Position numbers and translations under genes: made by a program. From Chloroflexota bacterium (GTDB taxonomy: Bacteria > Chloroflexota > Anaerolineae > Anaerolineales > Villigracilaceae): 7,041 nucleotides of DNA. The notes beneath the pieces are model-generated. The model worked only from the letters and a program-made list of their open reading frames with translations, made no database searches and had not been told where the DNA came from. The stretch covers positions 1 to 7,041 of the forward strand of contig JAJYOH010000318.1 of NCBI GenBank assembly GCA_021796315.1, read 5' to 3'. Of this stretch, positions 1 to 5,747 are shown in pieces; position 1 is the stretch's first letter, and each line of letters opens with the position of its first letter.

Positions 1-117
1 GTCATTGCCATCACTCGACAAGCCAACTTCAAAAATGTTGCTCAAGCCAGACGCTGGTTCGCCGCCCATCTCTCCGATGCTTTTTCACTGCTTACCATGC
101 CCTATTCTCATTCTTGA
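1..117 (+). CDS. C-terminal fragment of an unrecognised protein (possible transposase tail)
   Basis: An open frame enters from the left edge and ends at TGA 115-117, giving the last 38 residues of a protein. The fragment has basic and aromatic residues (ARRWF near residue 16) and ends in PYSHS. I do not recognise the family. A transposase C-terminus is a guess based on the basic character and on the accessory-looking sequence that follows. Nothing catalytic is visible. There is no start in the window. It is on the same strand as the SIR2 gene but separated from it by about 320 nt of non-coding sequence, so it is unlikely to form an operon with it. Confidence 0.45.
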   Translation, partial: VIAITRQANFKNVAQARRWFAAHLSDAFSLLTMPYSHS

Positions 118-147
118 GAAAACCATAACTGCTAAGAAGCCCAGATC

Positions 148-177
148 TTGATTGAACGATGGAGAAAGGGCTACAAT
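148..177 (+). promoter_or_regulatory. Possible sigma70-like promoter upstream of the SIR2 gene
   Basis: TTGATT (148-153) and TACAAT (172-177) are separated by 18 nt, a plausible -35/-10 pair reading towards the SIR2 gene. A second TACAAT overlaps at 177-182. If real, it would give a 5' leader of roughly 255 nt containing the hairpin repeat at 335-353. The call rests only on motif resemblance in AT-rich sequence. Confidence 0.3.
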
Positions 178-334
178 ACAATACGACCTTAAGTTCACCT
201 GGATATAGCCCTCCACGCCACAAGCCTGGTTGCTGTCTACGATCATGCAGCCAAGACTAACATAAAATCTGGTACAAACTATCGGGGTAGGTCAAATAAT
301 GGTTATGGGTAATGGTTGTTTGTGTCATCATTTT

Positions 335-353
335 CCTCTCCTTTTGGGAGAGG
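335..353. repeat. Small palindromic repeat (hairpin) in the SIR2 leader
   Basis: CCTCTCC (335-341) and GGAGAGG (347-353) form a perfect 7-bp stem with a 5-nt loop, followed by a G-rich tail (to about 368). The hairpin half TTTTGGGAGAG resembles the TTTTGGGGGAG arm of the palindrome at 3206-3219 inside the helicase gene, so both may belong to one dispersed family. Repeats of this style, which yield spurious peptides when translated, are common in some bacterial genomes. The copy number in this genome cannot be seen from the window. Confidence 0.5.
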
Positions 354-426
354 GGTTAGAGGCGAGGTCACAGCGCGGCGAATTGTTAAGAGCGTTTCAA
401 AGAGTGTTACAAGAACAATGAGTAAT

Positions 427-433
427 AAGGAGG
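427..433 (+). promoter_or_regulatory. Ribosome-binding site that sets the SIR2 start
   Basis: AAGGAGG lies 5 nt before ATG 439, a near-ideal Shine-Dalgarno sequence and spacing. The alternative in-frame ATG at 418 lies upstream of this site and has no comparable site of its own. The initiation codon is therefore taken as 439. Confidence 0.85.
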
Positions 434-438
434 ACCAA

Positions 439-1587
439 ATGAGTGACAACGTTATTATTCTTGGTGCAGGCGCATCAGTTGATGCTGGAATACCTCTTCT
501 CTCAAACTTCGTTGATAAGATGTGGGAACTAGCAACCCGAGGAACATATAAAGGCAAAGCGCTATCAGATGATGACAAGAATATATTTAATGAGGCGATG
601 AAAGTTAGAGATGAGCTTGACGGCTATCACGGTCGTGCATCTTTCGACGATCGAAACATTGAAGATATTCTGTCGATCTTATCATTCAACCTAATTGGCG
701 GAGACGCATCAGATCAAGATAAGTTAAGTTGGATGACCAAAGCCATTGCAAGAACCATAGAACTCACTTGTGACGTGAAGCATGATGGAGCCTTAGATAA
801 AATACAAGAAGAAGGAAACAATATTTACAAAGATTTCTGGTTCCATTTATTTCAACGTTTCAAAAATGCAGCAAAATCTTTCCCTACGATTATTTCGTTT
901 AACTATGATCTAGTCTTAGAACGTTCTTTGTTCCAAGCCCTAGTCGGCGCACATTATAGTTTGAATGATGATAATAAATTGTTGCCATTCGATGGAATGA
1001 ATCTCATATATCAATACAAATACGTTGATGATACGTCTTACGCCTTTCAAGATCAGGTTTATAAAGGGTATAGTCAGACAAAACGCGGTTTAAAATTAGA
1101 AAGGTGCAAGCCTAATATACTAAAGCATCCTGTTGACATTGAAATATTAAAACTTCATGGCTCTTTAAATTTTCCATCCAGTCCGCAAAATGATTATGAT
1201 TTCATTCCCACATCTCTCGCAAATGATCCATATATAATTCCGCCAATTATAAATAAGTCAATTTCCACTGAACAAACTATGTGGGGCGCTGGAATAAGAA
1301 GGCTTAGGGAGGCTAAAAATATCATCATCGTTGGTTACAGCTTGCCACAAACAGACATCTATATACAATACTTTATAAAGGCAGGAATTGGACCAAATAG
1401 AAACCTAAACAAGGTTTATGTATTTAACCCTGCACTTGCCAGAAATAGCAAGGAAAATGAACGAATGCAGGAACGCTTTGGAAATTGTTTCTCACCACAA
1501 TTAAAGAATCGAATCGAGTTCTATGACGAGACTTTCCAAGGATTCGTTACAAATTGGATTGATAGCCAGCGAGTGTTTTTTTCCTAA
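439..1587 (+). CDS. SIR2-like NAD-binding domain protein, probable NADase (defence-type)
   Basis: This is a 382-residue protein consisting of one SIR2-like Rossmann fold. Visible motifs are the NAD-binding GAGAS (9-13) followed by GIP (18-20), SFNYD (153-157, with N155 and D157 in the position of the sirtuin TQNID motif), LHG (239-241, H240 matching the catalytic histidine) and VGYSLP (298-303) with D306. All hallmark residues are present. There is no CxxC pair, so no zinc ribbon, which argues against a classical protein deacetylase. It resembles the SIR2-like NAD hydrolases used as effectors in antiphage systems (Thoeris ThsA, DSR, SIR2-HerA). No signal peptide, membrane segment or separate sensor domain is seen. 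The start is ATG 439 because of the AAGGAGG site. The helicase gene follows after 18 nt on the same strand. The gene is much more AT-rich than its neighbours (16 of 60 GC at 961-1020; 20 of 60 at 1201-1260), suggesting transfer. NADase activity and a defence role are inference. Confidence 0.85.
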   Translation: MSDNVIILGAGASVDAGIPLLSNFVDKMWELATRGTYKGKALSDDDKNIFNEAMKVRDELDGYHGRASFDDRNIEDILSILSFNLIGGDASDQDKLSWMTKAIARTIELTCDVKHDGALDKIQEEGNNIYKDFWFHLFQRFKNAAKSFPTIISFNYDLVLERSLFQALVGAHYSLNDDNKLLPFDGMNLIYQYKYVDDTSYAFQDQVYKGYSQTKRGLKLERCKPNILKHPVDIEILKLHGSLNFPSSPQNDYDFIPTSLANDPYIIPPIINKSISTEQTMWGAGIRRLREAKNIIIVGYSLPQTDIYIQYFIKAGIGPNRNLNKVYVFNPALARNSKENERMQERFGNCFSPQLKNRIEFYDETFQGFVTNWIDSQRVFFS

Positions 1588-1595
1588 ATATTTTT

Positions 1596-1602
1596 GAGAA
1601 GG
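1596..1602 (+). promoter_or_regulatory. Ribosome-binding site deciding the helicase start
   Basis: GAGAAGG precedes ATG 1606 by 3 nt. A TTG at 1594 is also in frame, but it overlaps this site and has no site of its own, so ATG 1606 is preferred. The spacing is short but workable. Confidence 0.55.
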
Positions 1603-1605
1603 TAC

Positions 1606-3924
1606 ATGACCCTTCCCTTCACCCCTCGTCTTTCGCAACGTGAAATCCTCGCCTATCGCGGTGGCACGCTTGGCATCTCTGCTGTTCCCGGTTCGGGCAA
1701 GACGCACACACTCTCGGCCCTCGCCGCGCAAATCATTTCGAGCGGCCAACTCGAACCCGATCAGGAAGTGCTCATCGTTACGCTGGTCAACTCGGCGGTG
1801 GACAATTTCTCGTCCCGCATTAGCGAATTCATTCAAGCACGCGGACTCATCCCTCAACTCGGCTATCGCGTCCGCACGTTGCATGGGCTGGCGCACGACA
1901 TCGTCCGCGAGAATCCGCCGCTGGTCGGCCTTGACAAAAAATTTTCCATCGTGGACGAAACCGCTTCATCGTCCATGATTGCCGACGCGGCACGCGCCTG
2001 GGTTCAAACGCATCCCGACTTTCTCGATCAATACATTTCTCCGCTGCTCGACGATTATCAGACTCGACGCGTGCGCGATAAGGACTGGCCCGACTTAATC
2101 GAGTCGATTGCATCGAGCTTTATTCGATCCGCCAAAGACAGACGACTCACGCCCGACAAACTCCGCCTCGCGCTGGACCGTCAGCCTGCTCCCCTTTCGC
2201 TGGCTGAGATGGAGCTGACAATTTATTCCGATTACCAGCGCGCCCTTGCCTATCGCGGCGCCGTGGACTTCGACGATCTGATTCGACTGGCGTATGAGAT
2301 GCTGGATACATCTGACGAACTTCTCGAACGTCTGCGTTATCGCTGGCCCTTCATCCTCGAAGACGAAGCACAAGACTCATCGCAATTGCAGGAAGATATT
2401 TTGAGATTATTATCTGGTAATCTCCCTGAGCGGAACGCCAGGGCAGTTGAAGGGGCGCTTCGACTACGGACTGCGTCCTCCACTCAGCGCGATGCTGGTA
2501 ATTGGGTTCGCGTTGGCGACCCTAATCAAGCCATCTTTGAAACCTTTACCACCGCCGACCCACGATTGCTCAAGCAATTTAGAGAAAACGCCAATAAGTC
2601 TATTGACTTACCGAATTCAGGACGAAGTCAACCATCCATCATCAATCTCGCCAACTATCTGATTGATTGGACGATGGCAGAGCATCCTGTCCCCGAAGCG
2701 CGCGACGCGCTATCTCCGCCGTATATTCAGCCGACTCCAAAAGGCGATCCACAACCCAATCCACCTGATGATCCAAGCGGGATAAAGTTATTGAGCAACA
2801 AATACAATCCCGACCAGGAAATCGAAGCGGTTGTTACATCCATCGAGAACTGGATTCCCGATCACAAAGATTCAACCATCGCCGTGTTGACATCTACCAA
2901 CGATCACGCCGCGCGTGTTGCCGAAGAATTGAAGAAACGCAAAATTGAATATCGCGAGTTATTGCGAAGCACCTCGCCGACACGCGCCGCGGCGGGCGCG
3001 TTGAGCTATGTGTTGAGTTATCTCGCTGCGCCCGATTCCGCGTCGAAGCTGGCACAAGCCTATCGAGTCTGGCGGCGCGATTGGCGTGATGATGATGAAC
3101 ACGAGCCGCTGGTTGAAAATGTTGCAGGTTTGATCCGCAAATTCAAGAATGTGGAAGATTATCTAGCCCCCCTCGTCCCTTCGGGACACTCCCCCCAAAT
3201 ACAAAGTATTTTGGGGGAGATGGATGAGGGCTTCGACGAAGTTATCATCGAACTAAACGCCTTCCGCGAAACCATCATCCGCTGGGGGGGCGCAACCGCC
3301 CTGCCGATTGATCAATTGACTCTTACCTTGTCTCAAGACATTTTCACATCGCCCACCGATTTGGCATTGGCGCATAAACTCTCATTGGTTCTTCGCCAAG
3401 TCGCTGACGAAAATCCGCAATGGCGCTTGCCCGAATTGACTCCAAGCCTGCACGAGATCGCACGAAACGAGCGTCGCTTCATCGGCTTTTCCTCGGACGA
3501 TGCAGGCTTCAACCCCGACGATTACAAAGGCATCGTTGTGATTTCAACAGTGCACAAAGCCAAAGGCTTGGAGTGGGATCGCGTATATTTGATGTCGGTG
3601 AATAATTACGATTATCCATCAAACCAACCCAACGACCGCTTCATCTCGGAACGATGGTTTGTTCGCGACAGTTTGAATCTCGAAGCCGAAGCGCTGGCGC
3701 AGTTAACCGCCGCAACTTCAACGAACGAATACGATTATTACGAAGAAGGCTCGGCTACGCGTCGTTCGCGCTTGGACTATGTCCGCGAGCGGTTGAGATT
3801 ACTATTTGTTGGCATCACGCGCGCTCGCAAAGAACTGATCATCACCTGGAACACCGGTCGCAAAGGAGACGCGACTCCATCGCTTCCATTCGCGGCATTG
3901 ATGGACTCAGTAAATAAAAAGTAA
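1606..3924 (+). CDS. UvrD/PcrA-like superfamily 1A ATP-dependent DNA helicase
   Basis: A 772-residue protein with the full SF1A motif series in order: Q-motif LSQREIL (9-15), Walker A AVPGSGKT (26-33, K32), motif Ia VTLVNSAVDNF (58-68), Ib RTLHGLA (90-96), DFDDLI (221-226), Walker B DEAQD (253-257), motif III GDPNQAIF (304-311), motif IV around GRSQPSI (339-345), motif V STVHKAKGLEWD (647-658) and motif VI FVGITRARK (734-742). It should unwind or translocate on DNA using ATP, as in repair, replication restart or defence. No nuclease domain is seen. It lies 18 nt after the SIR2 stop and may be co-transcribed. GC is normal for the window (30 of 60 at 1801-1860; 34 of 60 at 3001-3060). Oddities are two palindromic repeats kept in frame (residues about 273-298 and 522-542) and a proline-rich linker (about 361-391). 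The frame is unbroken and all motifs are intact, so it is probably functional. It could be a resident repair helicase rather than a SIR2 partner. Confidence 0.93.
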   Translation: MTLPFTPRLSQREILAYRGGTLGISAVPGSGKTHTLSALAAQIISSGQLEPDQEVLIVTLVNSAVDNFSSRISEFIQARGLIPQLGYRVRTLHGLAHDIVRENPPLVGLDKKFSIVDETASSSMIADAARAWVQTHPDFLDQYISPLLDDYQTRRVRDKDWPDLIESIASSFIRSAKDRRLTPDKLRLALDRQPAPLSLAEMELTIYSDYQRALAYRGAVDFDDLIRLAYEMLDTSDELLERLRYRWPFILEDEAQDSSQLQEDILRLLSGNLPERNARAVEGALRLRTASSTQRDAGNWVRVGDPNQAIFETFTTADPRLLKQFRENANKSIDLPNSGRSQPSIINLANYLIDWTMAEHPVPEARDALSPPYIQPTPKGDPQPNPPDDPSGIKLLSNKYNPDQEIEAVVTSIENWIPDHKDSTIAVLTSTNDHAARVAEELKKRKIEYRELLRSTSPTRAAAGALSYVLSYLAAPDSASKLAQAYRVWRRDWRDDDEHEPLVENVAGLIRKFKNVEDYLAPLVPSGHSPQIQSILGEMDEGFDEVIIELNAFRETIIRWGGATALPIDQLTLTLSQDIFTSPTDLALAHKLSLVLRQVADENPQWRLPELTPSLHEIARNERRFIGFSSDDAGFNPDDYKGIVVISTVHKAKGLEWDRVYLMSVNNYDYPSNQPNDRFISERWFVRDSLNLEAEALAQLTAATSTNEYDYYEEGSATRRSRLDYVRERLRLLFVGITRARKELIITWNTGRKGDATPSLPFAALMDSVNKK
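2414..2502. mobile_element. 73-nt palindromic mini-element with 8-bp target duplication, inserted in frame in the helicase gene
   Basis: CTGGTAAT occurs at 2414-2421 and again at 2495-2502, flanking 73 nt (2422-2494). The enclosed sequence has imperfect inverted ends (CCCTGAGCGGA at 2424-2434 against the complement of 2479-2489, 9 of 11 matching) and an inner hairpin AGTTGAAG (2445-2452)/CTTCGACT (2458-2465) with one G-T pair. Element plus one duplicate is 81 nt, exactly 27 codons. Removing it leaves SGNWVRVGD, joining motif II to motif III with 24 residues between the first residues of DEAQD and GDPNQ, near the 27 or so of E. coli UvrD; the present gene has 51. This is the pattern of a non-autonomous, MITE-like insertion that keeps the reading frame. 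The mobilising enzyme is not identifiable here. Confidence 0.75.
3170..3231. repeat. Second palindromic repeat carried in frame within the helicase gene
   Basis: CTCCCCCCAAATAC (3189-3202) and GTATTTTGGGGGAG (3206-3219) pair at 13 of 14 positions around an AAA loop. Outside this, CCCTCGTCC (3170-3178) pairs with GGATGAGGG (3222-3230) at all nine positions (one G-T), and GTCCC/GGGAC (3175-3179/3183-3187) offers an alternative hairpin. The whole forms a long dyad encoding about residues 522-542, between helicase motifs IV and V. Its sequence is unlike surrounding codons (runs of C and G). It resembles the hairpin at 335-353. An exact target duplication is not evident; GAAG with TTATC occurs on both sides but with spacings differing by 1 nt. 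Confidence 0.6.
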
Positions 3925-3947
3925 TATCATGTCAGGCAATGTGGTCA

Positions 3948-4754
3948 TCAAGTTACTTTGCTAAGATTTTTTTGACGAGCCATTCGCCAACGCGAACCAA
4001 TAAAATTTGTAACACCAGAAGCCGGAACTAACCCTCCAAGCCAATGCAAAGCGCGATTCAAAAAGCCGGGAATCACAATTGCGCGTCCACGCAAGGCAGC
4101 ATCCATGGTTTGATGCACAACTTTTCCGATATCTACTGTTGTAAGTTGTCCCATCAAGCCCTGCGCTTCAATGGCTCTGACACATTCTTCCGTAGTAGAT
4201 AATCCCGCCGGGCAAAGGACAGTCACTGTCACGTTATGCTCACGCAGTTCGTTGCGGAGCGCCAACGAGAAATCCAATACGAAGCGCTTGGAGGCAGCAT
4301 ACGTCGCCTTGACGGGCATCGAAAAGAACGCAGCCAAACTTGAAACATTCACAATCCGAAATGGAACCGCATGATTGCGGTAAGCCAGCAAAGTGTGTGT
4401 GATGATCAATGTCGCCTCGATGTTCAGGCGCAGGATGGCTGTGATCTCTTCAGGCTGCCGTTCAAGGAACAATCCCTCGTGGTCAAGACCGGCCACATTG
4501 ATAAGACCGCGAAATCTCAGACCTTCCCTATGCACTTTGTCGAAAAGTTCATCACGCGAGTCGGCGTTCGTTAGATCTGCCGCATGATAAAGCACTTGAA
4601 CTCCATAAGAGCGCTGAAGCCCATGTGCCAGCAACGCCAGTTTCTCCTCCCGCAAGTCAGTCAAGAATAGATTCCAACCGCGGCTGGCACACTCCACTGC
4701 GAACGCTTTGCCCAATCCACCCGTGGCGCCTGTGATGAAGAATAAGCCATCCAT
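3948..4754 (-). CDS. Short-chain dehydrogenase/reductase (classical SDR), probably NAD-preferring
   Basis: A 268-residue single-domain Rossmann oxidoreductase. It shows the cofactor motif TGATGGLG (8-15), an acidic D33 at the end of the second strand (a feature that usually favours NAD(H)), NVAG (86-89, variant of NNAG), N111, S139, and Y152-x-x-x-K156 in YAASK. Serine and tyrosine are 13 residues apart, as in classical SDRs, and CPAG (181-184) follows. The catalytic tetrad N-S-Y-K is complete. The substrate cannot be told; the C-terminal part (about 225-250) is hydrophobic and may form the substrate cover. The start at 4754 is supported by AAGGAG (4760-4765) with a 5-nt spacer. It is convergent with the helicase (stops only 23 nt apart) and divergent from the second SDR, sharing a 116-nt control region. 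Regulation by the nearby TetR protein is likely but inferred. Confidence 0.93.
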   Translation of the reverse strand: MDGLFFITGATGGLGKAFAVECASRGWNLFLTDLREEKLALLAHGLQRSYGVQVLYHAADLTNADSRDELFDKVHREGLRFRGLINVAGLDHEGLFLERQPEEITAILRLNIEATLIITHTLLAYRNHAVPFRIVNVSSLAAFFSMPVKATYAASKRFVLDFSLALRNELREHNVTVTVLCPAGLSTTEECVRAIEAQGLMGQLTTVDIGKVVHQTMDAALRGRAIVIPGFLNRALHWLGGLVPASGVTNFIGSRWRMARQKNLSKVT

Positions 4755-4773
4755 TGAATCTCCTTTTCATAAG

Positions 4774-4802
4774 AAGATACTACCGAATGTCCAAAAAGTC
4801 AA
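4774..4802 (-). promoter_or_regulatory. Putative sigma70-type promoter of the minus-strand SDR gene
   Basis: Read on the minus strand, TTGACT (4802-4797) is followed after 17 nt by TATCTT (4779-4774). Transcription would begin near 4767, giving a leader of about 13 nt that just includes the AAGGAG ribosome-binding site (4765-4760). Motif quality and spacing are good; the -10 is moderate. Confidence 0.55.
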
Positions 4803-4837
4803 TCGCTTGTTTAAATCATATGTATAAAACGATTGAC
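4798..4837. promoter_or_regulatory. Inverted repeat spanning both divergent -35 boxes, candidate TetR operator
   Basis: GTCAATCG (4798-4805) and CGATTGAC (4830-4837) are perfect 8-bp inverted copies separated by 24 nt of AT-rich DNA containing CATATG (4817-4822). Five bases of each arm are the -35 boxes of the opposing promoters, so part of the symmetry is expected; the other three matching bases are not. A regulator binding here would cover both promoters. The TetR-family protein encoded at 5748-6341 is the obvious candidate, but the link is inference. Confidence 0.4.
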
Positions 4838-4861
4838 ATAATTTTCATTTAAGTATATGAT
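4833..4861 (+). promoter_or_regulatory. Near-consensus sigma70-type promoter of the SDR-TetR operon
   Basis: TTGACA (4833-4838), a 17-nt spacer and TATGAT (4856-4861) differ from the sigma70 consensus at one base. The expected transcription start is about 4867-4870, at or within a few bases of ATG 4871, so the mRNA would be leaderless or nearly so. This agrees with the weak Shine-Dalgarno before 4871. Confidence 0.7.
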
Positions 4862-4870
4862 GCGCGGGAA

Positions 4871-5743
4871 ATGGACACGTCAAACAAAACTTTCGTAATC
4901 ACGGGTGCAACCTCCGGCATCGGACTGGCTACCGCCGAACTGCTGGTCAAGCAAGGCGACTCAATCCTAGGCGTTGGACGATCCCCGGATCGCTGCAAAC
5001 AGATCGAGGAACGGCTTCGATCTTTCCAGACCGGCAGCCGGATCGCGTTTCATGTGGCTGACCTTTCCCTCCAAACAGAAGTGCGTTGTCTGGCACAGGA
5101 AATCCGAAGGACATTGACGAATTGGGGCTTCACTGGCTTAGATGGATTGATCAACAATGCTGGCACTGTCCCGTTCTGGCAAACTCTGACAGCCGAGGGC
5201 TTTGACATGCAGTGGGCTGTCAATCACTTGGCTGCTTTCCTGCTCACATACGAATTACTTCCCCTTCTCAAAGCCGCGCCAACTTCGCGGGTCATAACGG
5301 TGAGCTCTGGCTCGCATTACAATCATCGCCTGAACTGGGATGACATTCAACTGCTCAAGCACTATGCCCCTCTGCGGGCTTATGGGCAAACCAAGCTGGC
5401 GAATGTGTTATTCACCGCGGAATTGAATCGTCGTTTGGGGCCAAACTCTAATGTCCACGCCTTTGCGGCAGATCCGGGTTTGGTCAATACCGAAATCGGA
5501 TTGAAAAGCAATTCGATTCTGGCGCGCTGGGCCTGGGACATCCGCAGGCGAGGAGGCATCTCTGCCGAGGAATCTGCAAAGGGGATAGTCTTTCTGGCGA
5601 TCGAATCTTCCATTCAGTCTTCGCCAGAAATCTACTGGAAGCATGGAAAGCCAAAAGCCCCCGATGCATACGCACTCAATCCGGATGCCGCGAAGCAGCT
5701 ATGGAAAATTTCCTCGCAAATGTGCGGCATAGAGGTGATGTAA
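4871..5743 (+). CDS. Short-chain dehydrogenase/reductase, retinol-dehydrogenase-like, probably NADP-preferring
   Basis: A 290-residue SDR with TGATSGIG (11-18), R37 after the second strand (a basic residue that usually favours NADP(H)), D64 in ADL, NNAG (95-98), N118, the SSGSH segment (145-149) and Y171-x-x-x-K175 in YGQTK, then DPG (201-203) with VNT. The 25-residue gap between S146 and Y171 and the SSxxxH-like segment match the retinol dehydrogenase/WWOX/protochlorophyllide reductase-like branch. The true substrate is unknown; lipids or other hydrophobic aldehydes and ketones are guesses. The start is ATG 4871 because the first beta strand begins by residue 6 and no upstream in-frame start fits. 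There is no strong ribosome-binding site and the promoter -10 ends 9 nt upstream. It is co-transcribed with the TetR gene, whose ATG follows the stop after 4 nt. Confidence 0.93.
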   Translation: MDTSNKTFVITGATSGIGLATAELLVKQGDSILGVGRSPDRCKQIEERLRSFQTGSRIAFHVADLSLQTEVRCLAQEIRRTLTNWGFTGLDGLINNAGTVPFWQTLTAEGFDMQWAVNHLAAFLLTYELLPLLKAAPTSRVITVSSGSHYNHRLNWDDIQLLKHYAPLRAYGQTKLANVLFTAELNRRLGPNSNVHAFAADPGLVNTEIGLKSNSILARWAWDIRRRGGISAEESAKGIVFLAIESSIQSSPEIYWKHGKPKAPDAYALNPDAAKQLWKISSQMCGIEVM

Positions 5744-5747
5744 TCAA

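Larger units (their letters stand above)
118..438. other. Non-coding leader region between the left-edge gene and the SIR2 gene
   Basis: This 321-nt stretch has no convincing gene. It contains a possible sigma70-like promoter (148-177), a hairpin repeat (335-353) followed by G-rich sequence, and the ribosome-binding site of the SIR2 gene at its right end. The SIR2 frame stays open back to about 316. That extension is translated from the repeat (SPFGRG-like peptide), lacks a good ribosome-binding site, and looks spurious. No tRNA, CRISPR array or clear insertion-sequence end was seen. Confidence 0.6.

Noticed and set aside
123..308. CCATAAC (123-129) and GTTATGG (302-308) as insertion-sequence ends
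   Set aside because: Seven matching bases over this distance are expected by chance, and no transposase is confirmed.
316..438. N-terminal extension of the SIR2 protein from a TTG at 316 or ATG at 418
   Set aside because: The extension is translated repeat sequence, neither start has a good ribosome-binding site, and AAGGAGG sits 5 nt before ATG 439, where the SIR2 fold begins.
303..578. Minus-strand 91-residue open frame over the SIR2 start
   Set aside because: It is the antisense of the repeat and of the SIR2 coding region; the peptide with LTPLPKGEE is typical of translated repeats.
1594..1605. TTG start four codons upstream for the helicase
   Set aside because: It overlaps the GAGAAGG ribosome-binding site of ATG 1606 and adds nothing conserved.
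439..3924. Gabija, Thoeris, DSR or SIR2-HerA system
   Set aside because: No GajA-like OLD nuclease, TIR protein or HerA-type ATPase is present, and the SIR2 protein lacks the extra domains of ThsA and DSR proteins. The helicase is of UvrD type.
3918..3959. AAAGTAA/TTACTTT inverted repeat between the convergent helicase and SDR genes as a terminator
   Set aside because: The stem is only 7 bp, AT-rich, with a 28-nt loop, and each arm is coding sequence. Too weak to call.
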